From an uncultured Corynebacterium sp. (GTDB lineage Bacteria > Actinomycetota > Actinomycetes > Mycobacteriales > Mycobacteriaceae), in the NCBI GenBank assembly GCA_943914465.1, contig CALUCD010000005.1, positions 62,001-126,000 on the forward strand: a DNA stretch of 64,000 bases, read 5' to 3'. Made by a program: the position numbers and the translations under genes. A model generated the notes under the pieces. The model was not told the origin of the DNA, searched no databases, and worked only from the letters and a program-made list of their open reading frames with translations. Of this stretch, positions 9,518 through 19,140 are shown piece by piece (positions within the stretch are counted from its first letter, which is position 1; the number at the start of each line of letters is the position of its first letter).

Positions 9518-10699
9518 GTGCGGGACACACTTCGTGTGGGTGACTCCAGTGCGCGCGTTGCGGAGGTACGCATGGCACTCGCCCGGATCGGCATCGCCGG
9601 GAGCTACGAGGGCAATATCGAAGACTGGAACTCGCGCAGCTTCTCACCGCAGGAGATGCGCTTCGACGATGCCTTGGCGAACTCAGTCCGGGCATTTCAA
9701 CAATCACGGGGCATTGTGCCGTCTGGTCGCATTGATGAGCTGACCTTGCGGGAGCTGCGCGAAGCGTCGTACACGCTTGGCACTCGTGAGCTGAAGTATG
9801 AACCGGACCAGGAGCTCGTCGGCGATGATGTCGGCCAGCTGCAAAATCAACTGCATGAACTGGGCTTCTACCAGCACCGCGTCGACGGTCGTTTTGGGCC
9901 ACACACGCACGCGGCACTGTCGAACTTCCAATTGGACACTGGCCTGCACCCCGATGGTGTATGCGGACCGGCTACGCTGCGGGCACTGAGCCTGCTGGGG
10001 CGTCGAATCACCGGCGGCTCCGCCCACGCCATCCGCGAGCGCGAACACATGCGACAGGCCGGCCCGCGTCTGACCGGCAAGCGAGTTGTCATCGACCCCG
10101 CCCTCGGTGGGTCCGACCGCGGTATGAGCGTCAAGGGCAAGTACGGCGAAATCGACGAGGAGGAAATCCTGTGGGATCTCGCCCAGCGTACCGAGGCGCG
10201 CATGATCGCCGCTGGGATGGAGACCATCCTCTCCCGCACGCGTGGCGATAACCCGCCGACGAAAGCCCGCGCCGATCTAGCGAACGGCTTCGGTGCGGAC
10301 CTGGTCATCTCCTTGAAGCTCGACCGGTACCAGAACGAAAAGGCCAACGGTGTTGCCACTTTCTACTTCGGCTCAGAAAGCGGTTACTCGTCGATGACCG
10401 GTGAGACCCTTTCCGGGTTCATCCAGCGCGAAATCTCCGCGCGCACTGACCTGCGCAACTGCTGCAACCACGGACGCAGCTGGGATATGCTGCGGATGAC
10501 GAAGATGCCATCGGTGGAAGTCGTGCCCGGCTACCTCACCAACCCCGGCGATGTTGCCATCCTCACCGACGCAACCCAGCGCGACGCGATTGCCGAGGCG
10601 ATCGTGGTTTCCGTCAAGCGCCTTTACCTGCTTGATATGGATGACCAACCGACCGGCACCTACAAGTTCACCGACCTGCTGCGCGAGGAGTTCGCCTAG
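9518..10699 (+). CDS. cwlM: CwlM-type amidase-fold protein, predicted inactive
   Basis: 393 residues: two peptidoglycan-binding PGB_1 domains (about 1-75 and 95-165, each with a VRAFQ/LSNFQ-type helix), then an amidase_3 fold (about 190-380). Amidase_3 enzymes bind zinc with a His in a DPGHGG motif, a Glu, and a second His in an SLH motif. Here these read DPALGGSD, EEEILWDLA and SLKLDRYQN, so both His ligands are missing. No signal peptide is visible. This matches mycobacterial CwlM, a cytoplasmic PknB substrate that activates MurA rather than cutting wall. GTG 9518 follows GAAAGGGGG. Confidence 0.9.
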   Translation: MRDTLRVGDSSARVAEVRMALARIGIAGSYEGNIEDWNSRSFSPQEMRFDDALANSVRAFQQSRGIVPSGRIDELTLRELREASYTLGTRELKYEPDQELVGDDVGQLQNQLHELGFYQHRVDGRFGPHTHAALSNFQLDTGLHPDGVCGPATLRALSLLGRRITGGSAHAIREREHMRQAGPRLTGKRVVIDPALGGSDRGMSVKGKYGEIDEEEILWDLAQRTEARMIAAGMETILSRTRGDNPPTKARADLANGFGADLVISLKLDRYQNEKANGVATFYFGSESGYSSMTGETLSGFIQREISARTDLRNCCNHGRSWDMLRMTKMPSVEVVPGYLTNPGDVAILTDATQRDAIAEAIVVSVKRLYLLDMDDQPTGTYKFTDLLREEFA

Positions 10700-11145
10700 A
10701 GCGCGTAGCACCATCCCGCATCCGGTGGGGGCTTGATCGTACTGCCGCACACCCCCAATCCCACTTCTGCTCTTTCCTCCTATACATATGGGGAATCGCA
10801 GTGTGTTGGGCTGCATCACCAACTCCGCCAGACACCCAGTGACCACGCTGGGATGCCGTCGCGGTGAACCGAAAGAGGGGTCTGAATAGGATTTCACCTT
10901 ATTCAAACCCCCTCGATGCACTGGTCTGCAGGAACCCCGGAAGTCAGATAAACGGCGGCGACGATGAGGCACGCACCGGGCTTTCCTAGTATCGGGGCGG
11001 GTAACCTGGAACGGCGCGTCCTGCCTTGAAGGTGTCAGATCTGCGGGACCGTCCGGCAGGTCAAGCGATGAACTCAAAACCGCGTCGTTTACAGCGTTTC
11101 TGGACTGTCGAGATACAACGTTGATAACCTCGACTCACAGCTACT
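10700..11145. other. Gene-free junction between cwlM and the inserted operon
   Basis: 446 bases without a convincing gene. An open frame on the minus strand crosses it but has arginine-rich, low-complexity translation typical of a shadow of cwlM. The only structure seen is the stem-loop at 10875-10914. This is where the conserved gene order is interrupted. Confidence 0.5.
10875..10914. terminator. Stem-loop downstream of cwlM
   Basis: GAGGGG-TCTGAATAGG pairs with CCTTATTCAAACCCCCTC across a 6-base loop, giving a stem of about 16 pairs with one bulge. It lies 175 bases after the cwlM stop in a gene-free stretch. There is no clear T-run, so it may be a rho-assisted or bidirectional stop, or the edge of the inserted segment that follows. 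Confidence 0.5.
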
Positions 11146-12848
11146 TCAGTGCGCGGGGCTGTGGCGTGATTGTTGTAACCGATCCGTCACATATTCAGGA
11201 TGCAGCTCCCCCTCCTCGAACTGCCACCTGATGCGTCCTGGAGTATCGCTGGCATCCGGATAGTCCGTCCTCCAGTGCGAACCTCGCGATTCCTCCCTCA
11301 ACATAGCTCCGCCCGCGATCATCCTGGAAGCAGTCAGCAGGCTCCGAGCCGTTATTGCTAGTTCAAGGTAGGTGGGAGCGGCATCCCCAGATGGAATCAG
11401 CCAATTTGAAGAGCACTCATCTAGCATCGACAGAGTTCCTAAAGTCCGCTCGATACCCTGTTTATCCTTGACAGGCCCGCAATTTGCGTACATTTCACGA
11501 CGTAGACGCATCAACAGATCTTCCACACCGATTGGCGACTCACCCGCTCGTCGAACGGGGGACTGTGGTGTCTCACCCTTAACGACAGTTCACGCCCACT
11601 CGCCGCCTCCGCCGCCGCACATCCGGCTACCCTTCCGAACACAAGAGCTTCGGACAACCCATTCCCGCCTAAACGGTTCGCTCCGTGTACGCCCGTCGCG
11701 CTTTCGCCAGCGGCCCACAATCCGCGCAACGATGTGCGACCCGAGGTGTCGATTTCGATACCCCCCATCATAAAGTGCGCGGTTGGGCAGACGGGTAGGT
11801 AGCGGGTCGAGGCTAGGTCAACGCCGGCGAGACGGAACCGCTCGGACATAGCCGGATAAACCTTTTCGATATCGACAACGCACTCGGTGAGATCGAGCGC
11901 CACATGACTGCCATCAATGCCATTGCCCTTTTTAATCTCCGAGTAAATGCCTCGCGACACAACGTCGCGAGTTGCTTGCTCACCACGCTCGTCATAGTCA
12001 AACATAAAACGCCTGCCATTAGCATCCATAAGCCGCGCCCCATCAAACCGCAGGGCTTCTTCCACAAGCGTCCCTGTAAATATCTTGCTCGCCGGTACCA
12101 GCCCCGTCGGGTGAAACTGAACGAACTCCATATCAGATACGTTGGCACCTGCTCTCAACGCTGCGGTGATACCGTCGCAGGATTTATCTGCTGACACTGC
12201 CGACGGCTCATACATCGAGGCACCCGCGCCATCCGCTACGATGACAGACCGCGCGAAGACCTTCACCAGCTCGCCAGAGCCCTCGTCGGCAAACATTGCG
12301 CCAACCACCTCGTCGGCATCCAACAGAAAGTCCAAAAGCCTGTATCCCGTCTGCACGATTATTGAATCAGAGAGAGTAACTTCGCGCGCGAGGGCTTGCT
12401 GGATGTACCACCCCAATCGATCTTCCTTGAACACCCCGCGCGCAGCGCCGTTTCCTCCGAACGGGCGAACGTCAAAAGACCCTTGCCTGTTGTACAGATC
12501 AATGCCCAGGTGCTGAAGCCAGTCAACAAGCTCAACCGACCCGACACACAGTAGCTCTACCAAGTCCGGGTCACCTATCCCGTACCCGCCCTTCAAAGTG
12601 TCAGCTATGTGAGCTTCCACATCATCGTCGTCTCGAACAGCAGCGTTGAAGGCGTGAGTTTTCCACGTACAGCCACCGCCTGAAACCCAGCGGTTATCGG
12701 CCGATTGGTACATGTTTCGAGTAAACACCTCCACGGTCGCTCCCGACGCAGCTGCCTCAAGGGCCGCGGATAGGCCGGCGCCACCCGCTCCAACGATGAG
12801 CACGTCAAGATCGGCCGGCGAAGATGAAACAGAGGAATTCAACGTCAT
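11146..12848 (-). pseudogene. Fumarate reductase/succinate dehydrogenase/aspartate oxidase-type flavoprotein, frameshifted
   Basis: The 12848-11511 frame (445 residues) is a complete FAD domain: DVLIVGAGGAGLSAALEAA, the catalytic QFHPTG, RDVVSR, TAHFMMGG and the C-terminal AAGESATGVHGANRLGGNGL signature. The 11526-11146 frame carries the helical C-terminal domain of the same family (LLMRLRREMYANCGPVKD, ESRGSHWRTDYP). The two frames should be one protein: read backwards past 11526, the second frame continues as plausible coding sequence (KGETPQSPVRRAGESPIGV) until a TGA near 11595, while the first frame loses family sense after GRELS. A single-base deletion near 11577-11590 explains this. The flavin domain alone might still fold. 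Family members transfer electrons to or from dicarboxylates; the substrate here is unknown. Confidence 0.75.
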
Positions 12849-12909
12849 GGCATAACCCCTTTTTGTACAGTGAGCGGGAATATAGTGCTCCCGCAGGAAG
12901 GTTCGAAGA

Positions 12910-14112
12910 TTATTCCGTGCGCTGCATAAGCGATACAGCGCAAAGCATTAGGCCAAGCAGTATCTGTGGCGCGGCCACAATGGACAGGACAGACCGGCAA
13001 GAAACTGCCGCAACAGAGTTTCCGACCGCGGCGTAGGCCGCCCCAGACATCATCTGTATAAAGAAGAAGAGACCGGTGGAAATTCCTGGGAGAGGCGAAG
13101 AAAGCGCAAGTTGGCCGTTTTGGCTATAAGGTATAGTTGCGCCGACGCCTACAAATTGAATAGTCAGGATCGAAATGACTGCCCACGCGGCCAAATCTCC
13201 CAGAAGAAAACCGCACAACAGAACGCCAAAAGCCACAAGCCCTGACAGCCCCATTGATAAGTGGGCCAGCCTGGTCGGGTTTGAAGCGTGTTTGATCAAA
13301 AAACTACCGAACCAGTAGCCAACTGCAGGCATCAGCATGATGAGGCCATATGAAATCCCTGTTATCCCGTAATTGGCCTCAAAAAAACCGGGGGACAGAG
13401 CTAAGAACCCGAAGTAGCTCATCCAAACCAGTGCAAGTGCAGCTGCATACCACAGATAGGCTGTATCAGTAAGAGATGCAGCGATCGCGGATACCGTGGC
13501 TCGCCCAGAAGGCAAGCCGGGGTTCTCGGGCGGAGCCGAGCCCAGCAACCGCCAGCAAAGACAAGCAAATACTGTGCTAATGGCCGTCAGAATAACGAAC
13601 GTAATCCGCCACGGAACGACTAGCGAGGCCAACCCGCCCAACAACGGCGCAACCGCGGGGGTGAGTGATATAACCATTGTGAGGTTTGCCAACGGTGCAA
13701 CTCGAAACTCAGGAGCGATACGCCGTCGTACAATCAACCGACAGAGCACGGTTGCTGACGTACCACCTAGCGCCTGAAGAAGTCGACCCAACGCCAAAAA
13801 AAGCAACGAAGGAGACACTGCGCAAACAAGCGAGCCTGCGCCGAAGATCAACAGACCCGCGGCCTGGAGCTTGACAGCGTCATATTTTTCCGCTAGATAG
13901 CCTCCGAGAAACATACTAGCGGCGTAGCCAGCCATATAAACGGTGGTTGTCCATTGGAGCTGCGTTAGGCTGACTCCCAAATCCAACGCCATTTCAGAGA
14001 ACGATGGCGTGATCAAGCTCAACCCTAATTGCGGTGCCATCACCACTAGTAGCAAGGTTAGCATCGCGCCACGAGTGAACTTCCTGCTTAAACCGCGGTC
14101 TTTATCACCCAC
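12910..14112 (-). CDS. MFS transporter, drug/metabolite efflux type
   Basis: 400 residues with about 12 membrane helices. It has MFS features such as QLQWTTTVYMAGYAASMFLGGYLAEKYD (helices 1-2 and the loop motif A region) and LGRLLQALGGTSATVLCRLIVR, resembling Bcr/CflA-type proton-driven exporters. GTG 14112 is chosen: GAGG lies 7 bases upstream and the start overlaps the stop of the preceding flavoprotein by 8 bases (GTGGGTGA), which implies translational coupling. The gene has visibly lower GC than the surrounding core genes. It most likely exports, or less likely imports, the product of the flanking flavoproteins. Confidence 0.85.
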   Translation of the reverse strand: MGDKDRGLSRKFTRGAMLTLLLVVMAPQLGLSLITPSFSEMALDLGVSLTQLQWTTTVYMAGYAASMFLGGYLAEKYDAVKLQAAGLLIFGAGSLVCAVSPSLLFLALGRLLQALGGTSATVLCRLIVRRRIAPEFRVAPLANLTMVISLTPAVAPLLGGLASLVVPWRITFVILTAISTVFACLCWRLLGSAPPENPGLPSGRATVSAIAASLTDTAYLWYAAALALVWMSYFGFLALSPGFFEANYGITGISYGLIMLMPAVGYWFGSFLIKHASNPTRLAHLSMGLSGLVAFGVLLCGFLLGDLAAWAVISILTIQFVGVGATIPYSQNGQLALSSPLPGISTGLFFFIQMMSGAAYAAVGNSVAAVSCRSVLSIVAAPQILLGLMLCAVSLMQRTE

Positions 14113-15559
14113 AGTAAACCTCGTTCGGAGAGCAAATGGATCGCGCAATAGCCTGCGCGCGGTTGCGTATCTTCGTCATCGCACTTATGTAATAAAGACT
14201 TTCTACTGTGCATTCTCCGATGGCGAACATTCCGAGAAGCTCGCCACCGTCGGACGAAATAACGCGATTAGTCTCTGGATTAATTTCGAAACCACCGGAC
14301 GAGTTTTCGGCAACCATCCCTCGTCTGATCATGTTCTGGATTAAGGTGTTTGCCTCCGGTGCCAGTTGCCCAGTCGTAGTCTTAGTCGAATTCACCACAA
14401 TGTCAGCCACCTGGGAGCCCCCGTTGCAGGTTAGCTTCCAGTGCCCATCCGTCCGAGTTACCGATTCGAGGCCAGCGCGGAAGCTGAGTCGCCCGGTGCG
14501 GCACAGCCTTCCGATTGCCCTCCCAGTCTCCGGCGGCAGCGGGTTAGCGAACGACTGAAACACTGTGTGATATGAATCGAGGAACTCCTTCCTGCACTCT
14601 TTGTCCATCAGCGCCCATGCGGGCGTTATGTAATTCTGGGCGAGATCTAAGATGCATCCCTGGACTGCAGCATCGACCGAGTGTGGTGCATCGTTCATGT
14701 CTGCAAACCTAGATTCCGGTTCACGACGAAGAAGCTCAATTGCGTCAGCTAAGCGTTTCAAATCGATGTCATGCTTTGCGCAGAGCGACTTCATCAGCTG
14801 CTGTAGGTGAACTATCTTGAACCCAGAGTCAGAATGCTCTTGAATATATGCGACCAACGAGGAATCTGGCCTGATATTGAAAATAGGGCTACGGACGTCA
14901 GGCGCAACCCCGCGTCTTGAGTAGAGGGTTACGTGGGTTGTCGACGACGCACCTGTAGCCGCTAGCGCAGCGTCAACTCCACTTAACCCAGAACCGAGAA
15001 TGGCGACCTCGCCTGCGCCAGCAGAATAGTCGAGCCACTTGGAAATGGGGTAGACATCTGCGAAGTAGCCCTCCGAACCATTTAAACCGTAAGGGTCTCC
15101 TGGAACTATCGCACCCAGTGCCAAGACCACCTTGTCAGCGTCAAGGCTCGAACGACCTCCGTTATTATCCTCGAAGCAAACCTTGTACCCGGATCCCGCT
15201 GGCACGACATCGACGACATCACAGCTTATTTGTGAGTACTCGAACGCCGCATCTAGCTTGATCGCGCGCGCATAGTCAGCTAAGTAATCTCCGTACACCC
15301 TGCGGGGGACGTACTCTCTGTTCTCGCGTGGATGCTTTTCATCTAGCCATGTCACAAACGAGACGGGATCATGATTGGAAACCGACATCTTGTAAGTAGG
15401 TCTGTTGAGGAGCGCCGACTCTTCGAGCTCCCCGTACGCCCTCCCCGGACCGAATGGTTGGTGTGAGAGCGTAGTAACTCTGTCGGTCGCCCCCAGTGTT
15501 AGGTGTGCCAGGACGCTCACGGCTGAAGCTCCTCCACCAATAATGGCAACGTGCGTCAT
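14105..15559 (-). CDS. FAD/NAD(P)-binding protein (YdhS-like, NAD_binding_9 type)
   Basis: 484 residues. The N-terminus THVAIIGGGASAVSVLAHL is a Rossmann FAD site; a second nucleotide site is EVAILGSGLSGVDAALAAT; the C-terminus has GMFAIGECTVESLYYISAM. The layout fits the FAD-NAD(P)-binding (PF13454-like) group that includes E. coli YdhS, which are poorly characterised oxidoreductases or monooxygenases. ATG 15559 follows GGGGAGGGG. It is the first gene of a three-gene minus-strand operon with the MFS transporter (overlapping) and the frameshifted flavoprotein (gap of 61 bases). An N-oxygenase or other tailoring role is inference only. Confidence 0.8.
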   Translation of the reverse strand: MTHVAIIGGGASAVSVLAHLTLGATDRVTTLSHQPFGPGRAYGELEESALLNRPTYKMSVSNHDPVSFVTWLDEKHPRENREYVPRRVYGDYLADYARAIKLDAAFEYSQISCDVVDVVPAGSGYKVCFEDNNGGRSSLDADKVVLALGAIVPGDPYGLNGSEGYFADVYPISKWLDYSAGAGEVAILGSGLSGVDAALAATGASSTTHVTLYSRRGVAPDVRSPIFNIRPDSSLVAYIQEHSDSGFKIVHLQQLMKSLCAKHDIDLKRLADAIELLRREPESRFADMNDAPHSVDAAVQGCILDLAQNYITPAWALMDKECRKEFLDSYHTVFQSFANPLPPETGRAIGRLCRTGRLSFRAGLESVTRTDGHWKLTCNGGSQVADIVVNSTKTTTGQLAPEANTLIQNMIRRGMVAENSSGGFEINPETNRVISSDGGELLGMFAIGECTVESLYYISAMTKIRNRAQAIARSICSPNEVYCG

Positions 15560-16070
15560 ACCCCTCCCCAAAAATCTACGAGCGTTCCTATCGATGGATC
15601 GAAACGCAAACATTGTTGTGTTAGGCACTAACGCAGCGCTAGCGCGATATTAGTTTTTATTGATATTTGTAATTCGGGCAACTCGCGGGGCGGGCGCGGA
15701 GTCCCCCGCCCCGGTTCATCTGCAGAGAATCGGGATGCCATTGAACCGGACCCGGAGGCGCCAGCTCCCTAAATCTCCAATAGATCGGCCGATGGGAATC
15801 CCGGGCTTGCCCACCGGAGCGATGAAGATAGCGCCCTCCTACAAATCGATAGAGGCGCTGTATTGCTATCCTATACGACCAAAACCAGGTCCAATCACTG
15901 AAGTTGATGAGTACGGGCAGACGAACATGCTTACAAGAGAGAAAAAGGGTTCACCTCGCCTGGCTCATTGCGCAAAGGTAGACCTGCTGCCGGTGCGGCG
16001 TACTCATGCTTCCTAAATGTCGAATCGAGGATGGACTATGTGCGGGGGTTACTTTCCCGTGTAGTCCTGC
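15560..16070. other. AT-rich junction and promoter region of the inserted operon
   Basis: 511 bases. The part next to the operon (about 15640-15680) is AT-rich and must contain its promoter. A + strand open frame at 15660-16016 has no ribosome site and no recognisable protein character. No integrase, att repeat or insertion sequence was found at this edge. Confidence 0.4.
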
Positions 16071-16781
16071 TCACCCCGCGGGGATCTCGGCAAGCAGGTC
16101 CGCGATCTCACGGGCTGTGAGCAAGTCAAATTTCGGCGGCAGGCTTAGCCGAAGGCGGGGGATCGCCGGGTGATCAGCGTGCACCTTGAACCCGGCGGAT
16201 TCCAAGATCGACACCTCCACCAAGCCGATTTCTGCCGCACTCGCCACCAATTCATCGCATGCGGCTGAAATCGCTTCACCAGCCGCCTCCGGCCGGAGGC
16301 CAAAGACCTCTAATGCGGGCACACCCGCGTTCGTGCTCGCGGCGATCACGGAGTCCAACAGCACCGATTCCCAACCACGGTCGCGCACAGCGGCGTCGAT
16401 ATGCAGGCTGGTCACTAGCCAAGCATCGTCGCTGACCGGGGCTGTCGGCATGCGCACAGCCCCGGGAGCATCAGCACCCGGGCAGTACAGCACCGTGGCG
16501 AGGGCACCGAGAACCGCCGCACCATCTGCACCGGCTTCGCTGTCTGCACTGCCGCGCGCATCAGCCGCGGCATCAACGATTGAAAACCCCACCGTGTCCT
16601 GGCGGTAGGCAAGCGAGACCAGCCACGCTTCCTTATCAATCTCGGGGCTGAGCTCACTGCCGCCGGTAACCAGTGGGTCAAGCTCCCAGAACACCCCGGC
16701 GGCAGTCTGCGGGTGAAGGCGGTCAAGACAGCCCGCACGCAGCGGCACTACCTGGGCACGCACCCCACCGGGCGAGGGCAT
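16071..16781 (-). CDS. GNAT-like acetyltransferase-type protein of the parB locus (Rv3916c-like)
   Basis: 236 residues. The core has AWLVTSLHIDAAVRDRGWESVLLDSVIAAS, which resembles the GNAT fold pattern of a beta strand, an R/Q-x-x-G-x-G/A-like acetyl-CoA loop (here RDRGWE, degenerate) and a following helix. The end (LLTAREIADLLAEIP) is helical. The ATG lies immediately after the parB stop, so it is the last gene of a parA-parB-acetyltransferase run. Position matches Rv3916c of mycobacteria. Catalytic activity is uncertain because the acetyl-CoA motif is weak. Confidence 0.7.
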   Translation of the reverse strand: MPSPGGVRAQVVPLRAGCLDRLHPQTAAGVFWELDPLVTGGSELSPEIDKEAWLVSLAYRQDTVGFSIVDAAADARGSADSEAGADGAAVLGALATVLYCPGADAPGAVRMPTAPVSDDAWLVTSLHIDAAVRDRGWESVLLDSVIAASTNAGVPALEVFGLRPEAAGEAISAACDELVASAAEIGLVEVSILESAGFKVHADHPAIPRLRLSLPPKFDLLTAREIADLLAEIPAG

Positions 16782-17978
16782 TTACGCCTCATCACCGTGC
16801 ATCAAAGCCATGATGCGCTCAAAGTCGTCGCGGTCGCCGAATTCCACCACAATCTTGCCCTTGCGTTTGCCCATAGTGACCGACACTTTCGTATCCCACA
16901 CATCGGCAAGCCGATCCGCCGCGTGCGACAAGAATTCAGGCTGCGGTGCCGGTTCACGCTTTTGTTTTTCAGGGGCGGCGCCGTCTTTGTTCAGCAGCGT
17001 CACCGCCTCTTCAGTCGCGCGGACGGAAAGTCCTTCAGCGACGATGCGCTCGGCGAGGTGTTCTTGAGCGGGCAGGGTTGCGTCGTCAAGCTTTATGCCC
17101 AAAAGCGCGCGCGCGTGACCTGCTGAAAGTACCCCGGCCGCGACCTTTCGCTGCACGGTGACCGGCAAGTTCAACAACCGGATGGCGTTAGTGATCGCGG
17201 GGCGGGAGCGACCCAGCTTATCGGCGAGCTGCTCCTGATTGACGCCGAACTCCTCCAGAAGCTGCTGGTAGGCGGCCGCCTCTTCCAGCGGGTTGAGCTG
17301 CACGCGGTGAATGTTTTCCAACAGAGCATCGCGCAGCATGTCCTCATCAGAGGTTTCACGCACGATCGCAGGAATGTGCTTCAGCCCAGCCTTCGACGCA
17401 GCACGCCAACGGCGCTCACCCATGATGAGTTCGAAGCCATCGCGGGTATCGCGCACCACGATGGGCTGCAGCAGGCCGAACTCACGGATGGAATGCACAA
17501 GCTCAGCAAGCTCATCCTCATCAAACACCTGGCGCGGCTGCTTCGGGTTCGGGATGATCTCGCCAACCGGGATCTCCTGGTAGCGCGCACCGACCGGAAC
17601 CGGCTTCATCACATTGTTCGTCGCGGCAGCCACAGTCGGCGCACCAGCAACCGATTTTGGTGCGCCAGTGACTTGCGGCGCACCCTTCGCTTTCGTCGCG
17701 GTGGTGGATTTTGTGGCTTTCGTGGTGCGCTTCTTTGCCTGGGACTTCGAGCCACTGGCGCCACCGCCGCCCTGCCCAGACGCCGGTGTGCCTTTTGCGC
17801 TACCTTTCTTACCCTTTGGGTCGGCGCCGCCATTCGAACCACCCTGAGTTCCGAAGATGATGTCGGAAGCACCATTGCCGATAGCGCCGGTTTTTCCCGA
17901 TTTATCCATCTCAGCAGGCGCAGAAGGAATCAGCGCTGCAAGACCGCGTCCGAGCCCACCTTTGCGTTCCGGTGCCAT
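16782..17978 (-). CDS. parB: Chromosome partitioning protein ParB
   Basis: 398 residues. A disordered Gly/Ser/Lys/Ala-rich N-terminal segment (about 20-130) precedes the ParB CTPase/N-terminal domain with IPVGEIIPNPKQPR, the GERRWRA box (CTP/DNA contact) and ENIHRVQLNPLEEA. A helix-turn-helix (EFGVNQEQLADKLGRSRPAITNAIRLL) then reads parS, and a C-terminal dimer domain follows. ParB loads at parS near oriC and drives segregation with ParA; the gene is 3 bases from parA. No perfect parS (TGTTTCACGTGAAACA) was seen in the window. The low-complexity N-terminus is typical of corynebacterial ParB. Confidence 0.96.
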   Translation of the reverse strand: MAPERKGGLGRGLAALIPSAPAEMDKSGKTGAIGNGASDIIFGTQGGSNGGADPKGKKGSAKGTPASGQGGGGASGSKSQAKKRTTKATKSTTATKAKGAPQVTGAPKSVAGAPTVAAATNNVMKPVPVGARYQEIPVGEIIPNPKQPRQVFDEDELAELVHSIREFGLLQPIVVRDTRDGFELIMGERRWRAASKAGLKHIPAIVRETSDEDMLRDALLENIHRVQLNPLEEAAAYQQLLEEFGVNQEQLADKLGRSRPAITNAIRLLNLPVTVQRKVAAGVLSAGHARALLGIKLDDATLPAQEHLAERIVAEGLSVRATEEAVTLLNKDGAAPEKQKREPAPQPEFLSHAADRLADVWDTKVSVTMGKRKGKIVVEFGDRDDFERIMALMHGDEA

Positions 17979-17981
17979 CGT

Positions 17982-19136
17982 TTACTCCTCGCCCTCGTGT
18001 GCTCCTGGTGCGCCCGCGTCGCCAGCGCCGTCGACACCGCCAGCGCCGTGTGCATCGCCGCGCTCAAGCTGTTCAAACACGGCAGGGCTCACACCAATCG
18101 GGCCGGTCGATGCGTGTGGGACGTAGTCACCTCGCTCCGCGAACTCACGGGCAGCATCGAAGTACGCCATCGCGCCGCGCGAGCCCGGGTCGAAGTCAAT
18201 CACGGTTTGGCCGAACCCAGGCGCCTCCGAGACCTTCACCGAGCGTGGGACCACATTGTTCAACACCACCTCGCCGAACTGGCTACGCACCTCTGACGCG
18301 ACGTCAGCGGCAAGCCGTGTGCGCCCGTCGTACATCGTCAGCAGCACGCCGGAGATGTGCAGCGAGTCATTGAGGTTTTCGCGGATCATACCGATGTTGC
18401 CCAGCAGCTGCCCCACACCCTCAAGCGCGTAATATTCGCACTGAATCGGGATGAGTACCTCATTTACAGCGGTCATCGCGTTGATTGTGAGCAGACCCAA
18501 CGACGGCGGACAGTCGATGAACACATAGTCAAAGCCAAACTCACGCAAAAACCCGCGCCGGATCGCGTCATACAACCGGTATTCGCGGCGCACCATAGAA
18601 ACCAGCTCAACCTCAGCGCCGGCAAGATCAATCGTCGCCGGAATGCACATCAGATCCGGGTTCGCCGGACTGACCTGCACCGCTTCGGATGCCTCCGAGT
18701 GGCCGATTAGCACCTCATAACTCGAGGTCGTGCCCGACGTATGGTCCACCCCGAGTGCGGTTGAGGCGTTGCCCTGCGGGTCAAGGTCAATCACCAGCAC
18801 GCGCTGGCCTTGGCGCGCCAGCGACGCAGCGAGATTCACACTCGTGGTCGTTTTACCCACGCCGCCTTTTTGGTTCGCCACCGTGACCAACCGGGGTGAC
18901 TCCGGTTTCTGCAACGTCACACGCCCGGCAGACAGCTCAGCTGCGCGCCTCGCGGCTGCCATCACAGGTGTGTCGTCATAATCGTCGTATTCGCCGTCCG
19001 AGGCGTATGCGTCCGTCTCCTCCGTCTCGTCAGTGTCGACGTCGGTGCTGCGGTCGCTTTCTGCGACATCCCCGCCGTCGCGCTCCTCCCCGTTGTAGTG
19101 TTCGTCCATCTCGTCGCGCTGATCAATGTTGGCCAT
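17982..19136 (-). CDS. parA: Chromosome partitioning ATPase ParA
   Basis: 384 residues. A long acidic, Asp/Glu-rich N-terminal extension (about 1-75) precedes the ParA/MinD fold: the deviant Walker A KGGVGKTTTSVNLAA near residue 90, DLDPQGNAS (switch I), and DYVFIDCPPSLG (Walker B). The C-terminus is Gly/Ala/Asp-rich. ParA forms ATP-dependent gradients that pull ParB-parS complexes. The gene is 4 bases from rsmG and upstream of parB. The start at 19136 is provisional; a shorter start nearer the conserved domain cannot be excluded because the N-terminal extension is poorly conserved. Confidence 0.95.
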   Translation of the reverse strand: MANIDQRDEMDEHYNGEERDGGDVAESDRSTDVDTDETEETDAYASDGEYDDYDDTPVMAAARRAAELSAGRVTLQKPESPRLVTVANQKGGVGKTTTSVNLAASLARQGQRVLVIDLDPQGNASTALGVDHTSGTTSSYEVLIGHSEASEAVQVSPANPDLMCIPATIDLAGAEVELVSMVRREYRLYDAIRRGFLREFGFDYVFIDCPPSLGLLTINAMTAVNEVLIPIQCEYYALEGVGQLLGNIGMIRENLNDSLHISGVLLTMYDGRTRLAADVASEVRSQFGEVVLNNVVPRSVKVSEAPGFGQTVIDFDPGSRGAMAYFDAAREFAERGDYVPHASTGPIGVSPAVFEQLERGDAHGAGGVDGAGDAGAPGAHEGEE

Positions 19137-19140
19137 CGGG

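Noticed and set aside
10373..11077. Long minus-strand frame across the cwlM end
   Set aside because: Arginine-rich, no ribosome site, and half of it is the complement of cwlM; a shadow of high-GC coding sequence.
15660..16016. Possible 118-residue plus-strand gene
   Set aside because: No ribosome site, no protein character and it covers the promoter region of the inserted operon.
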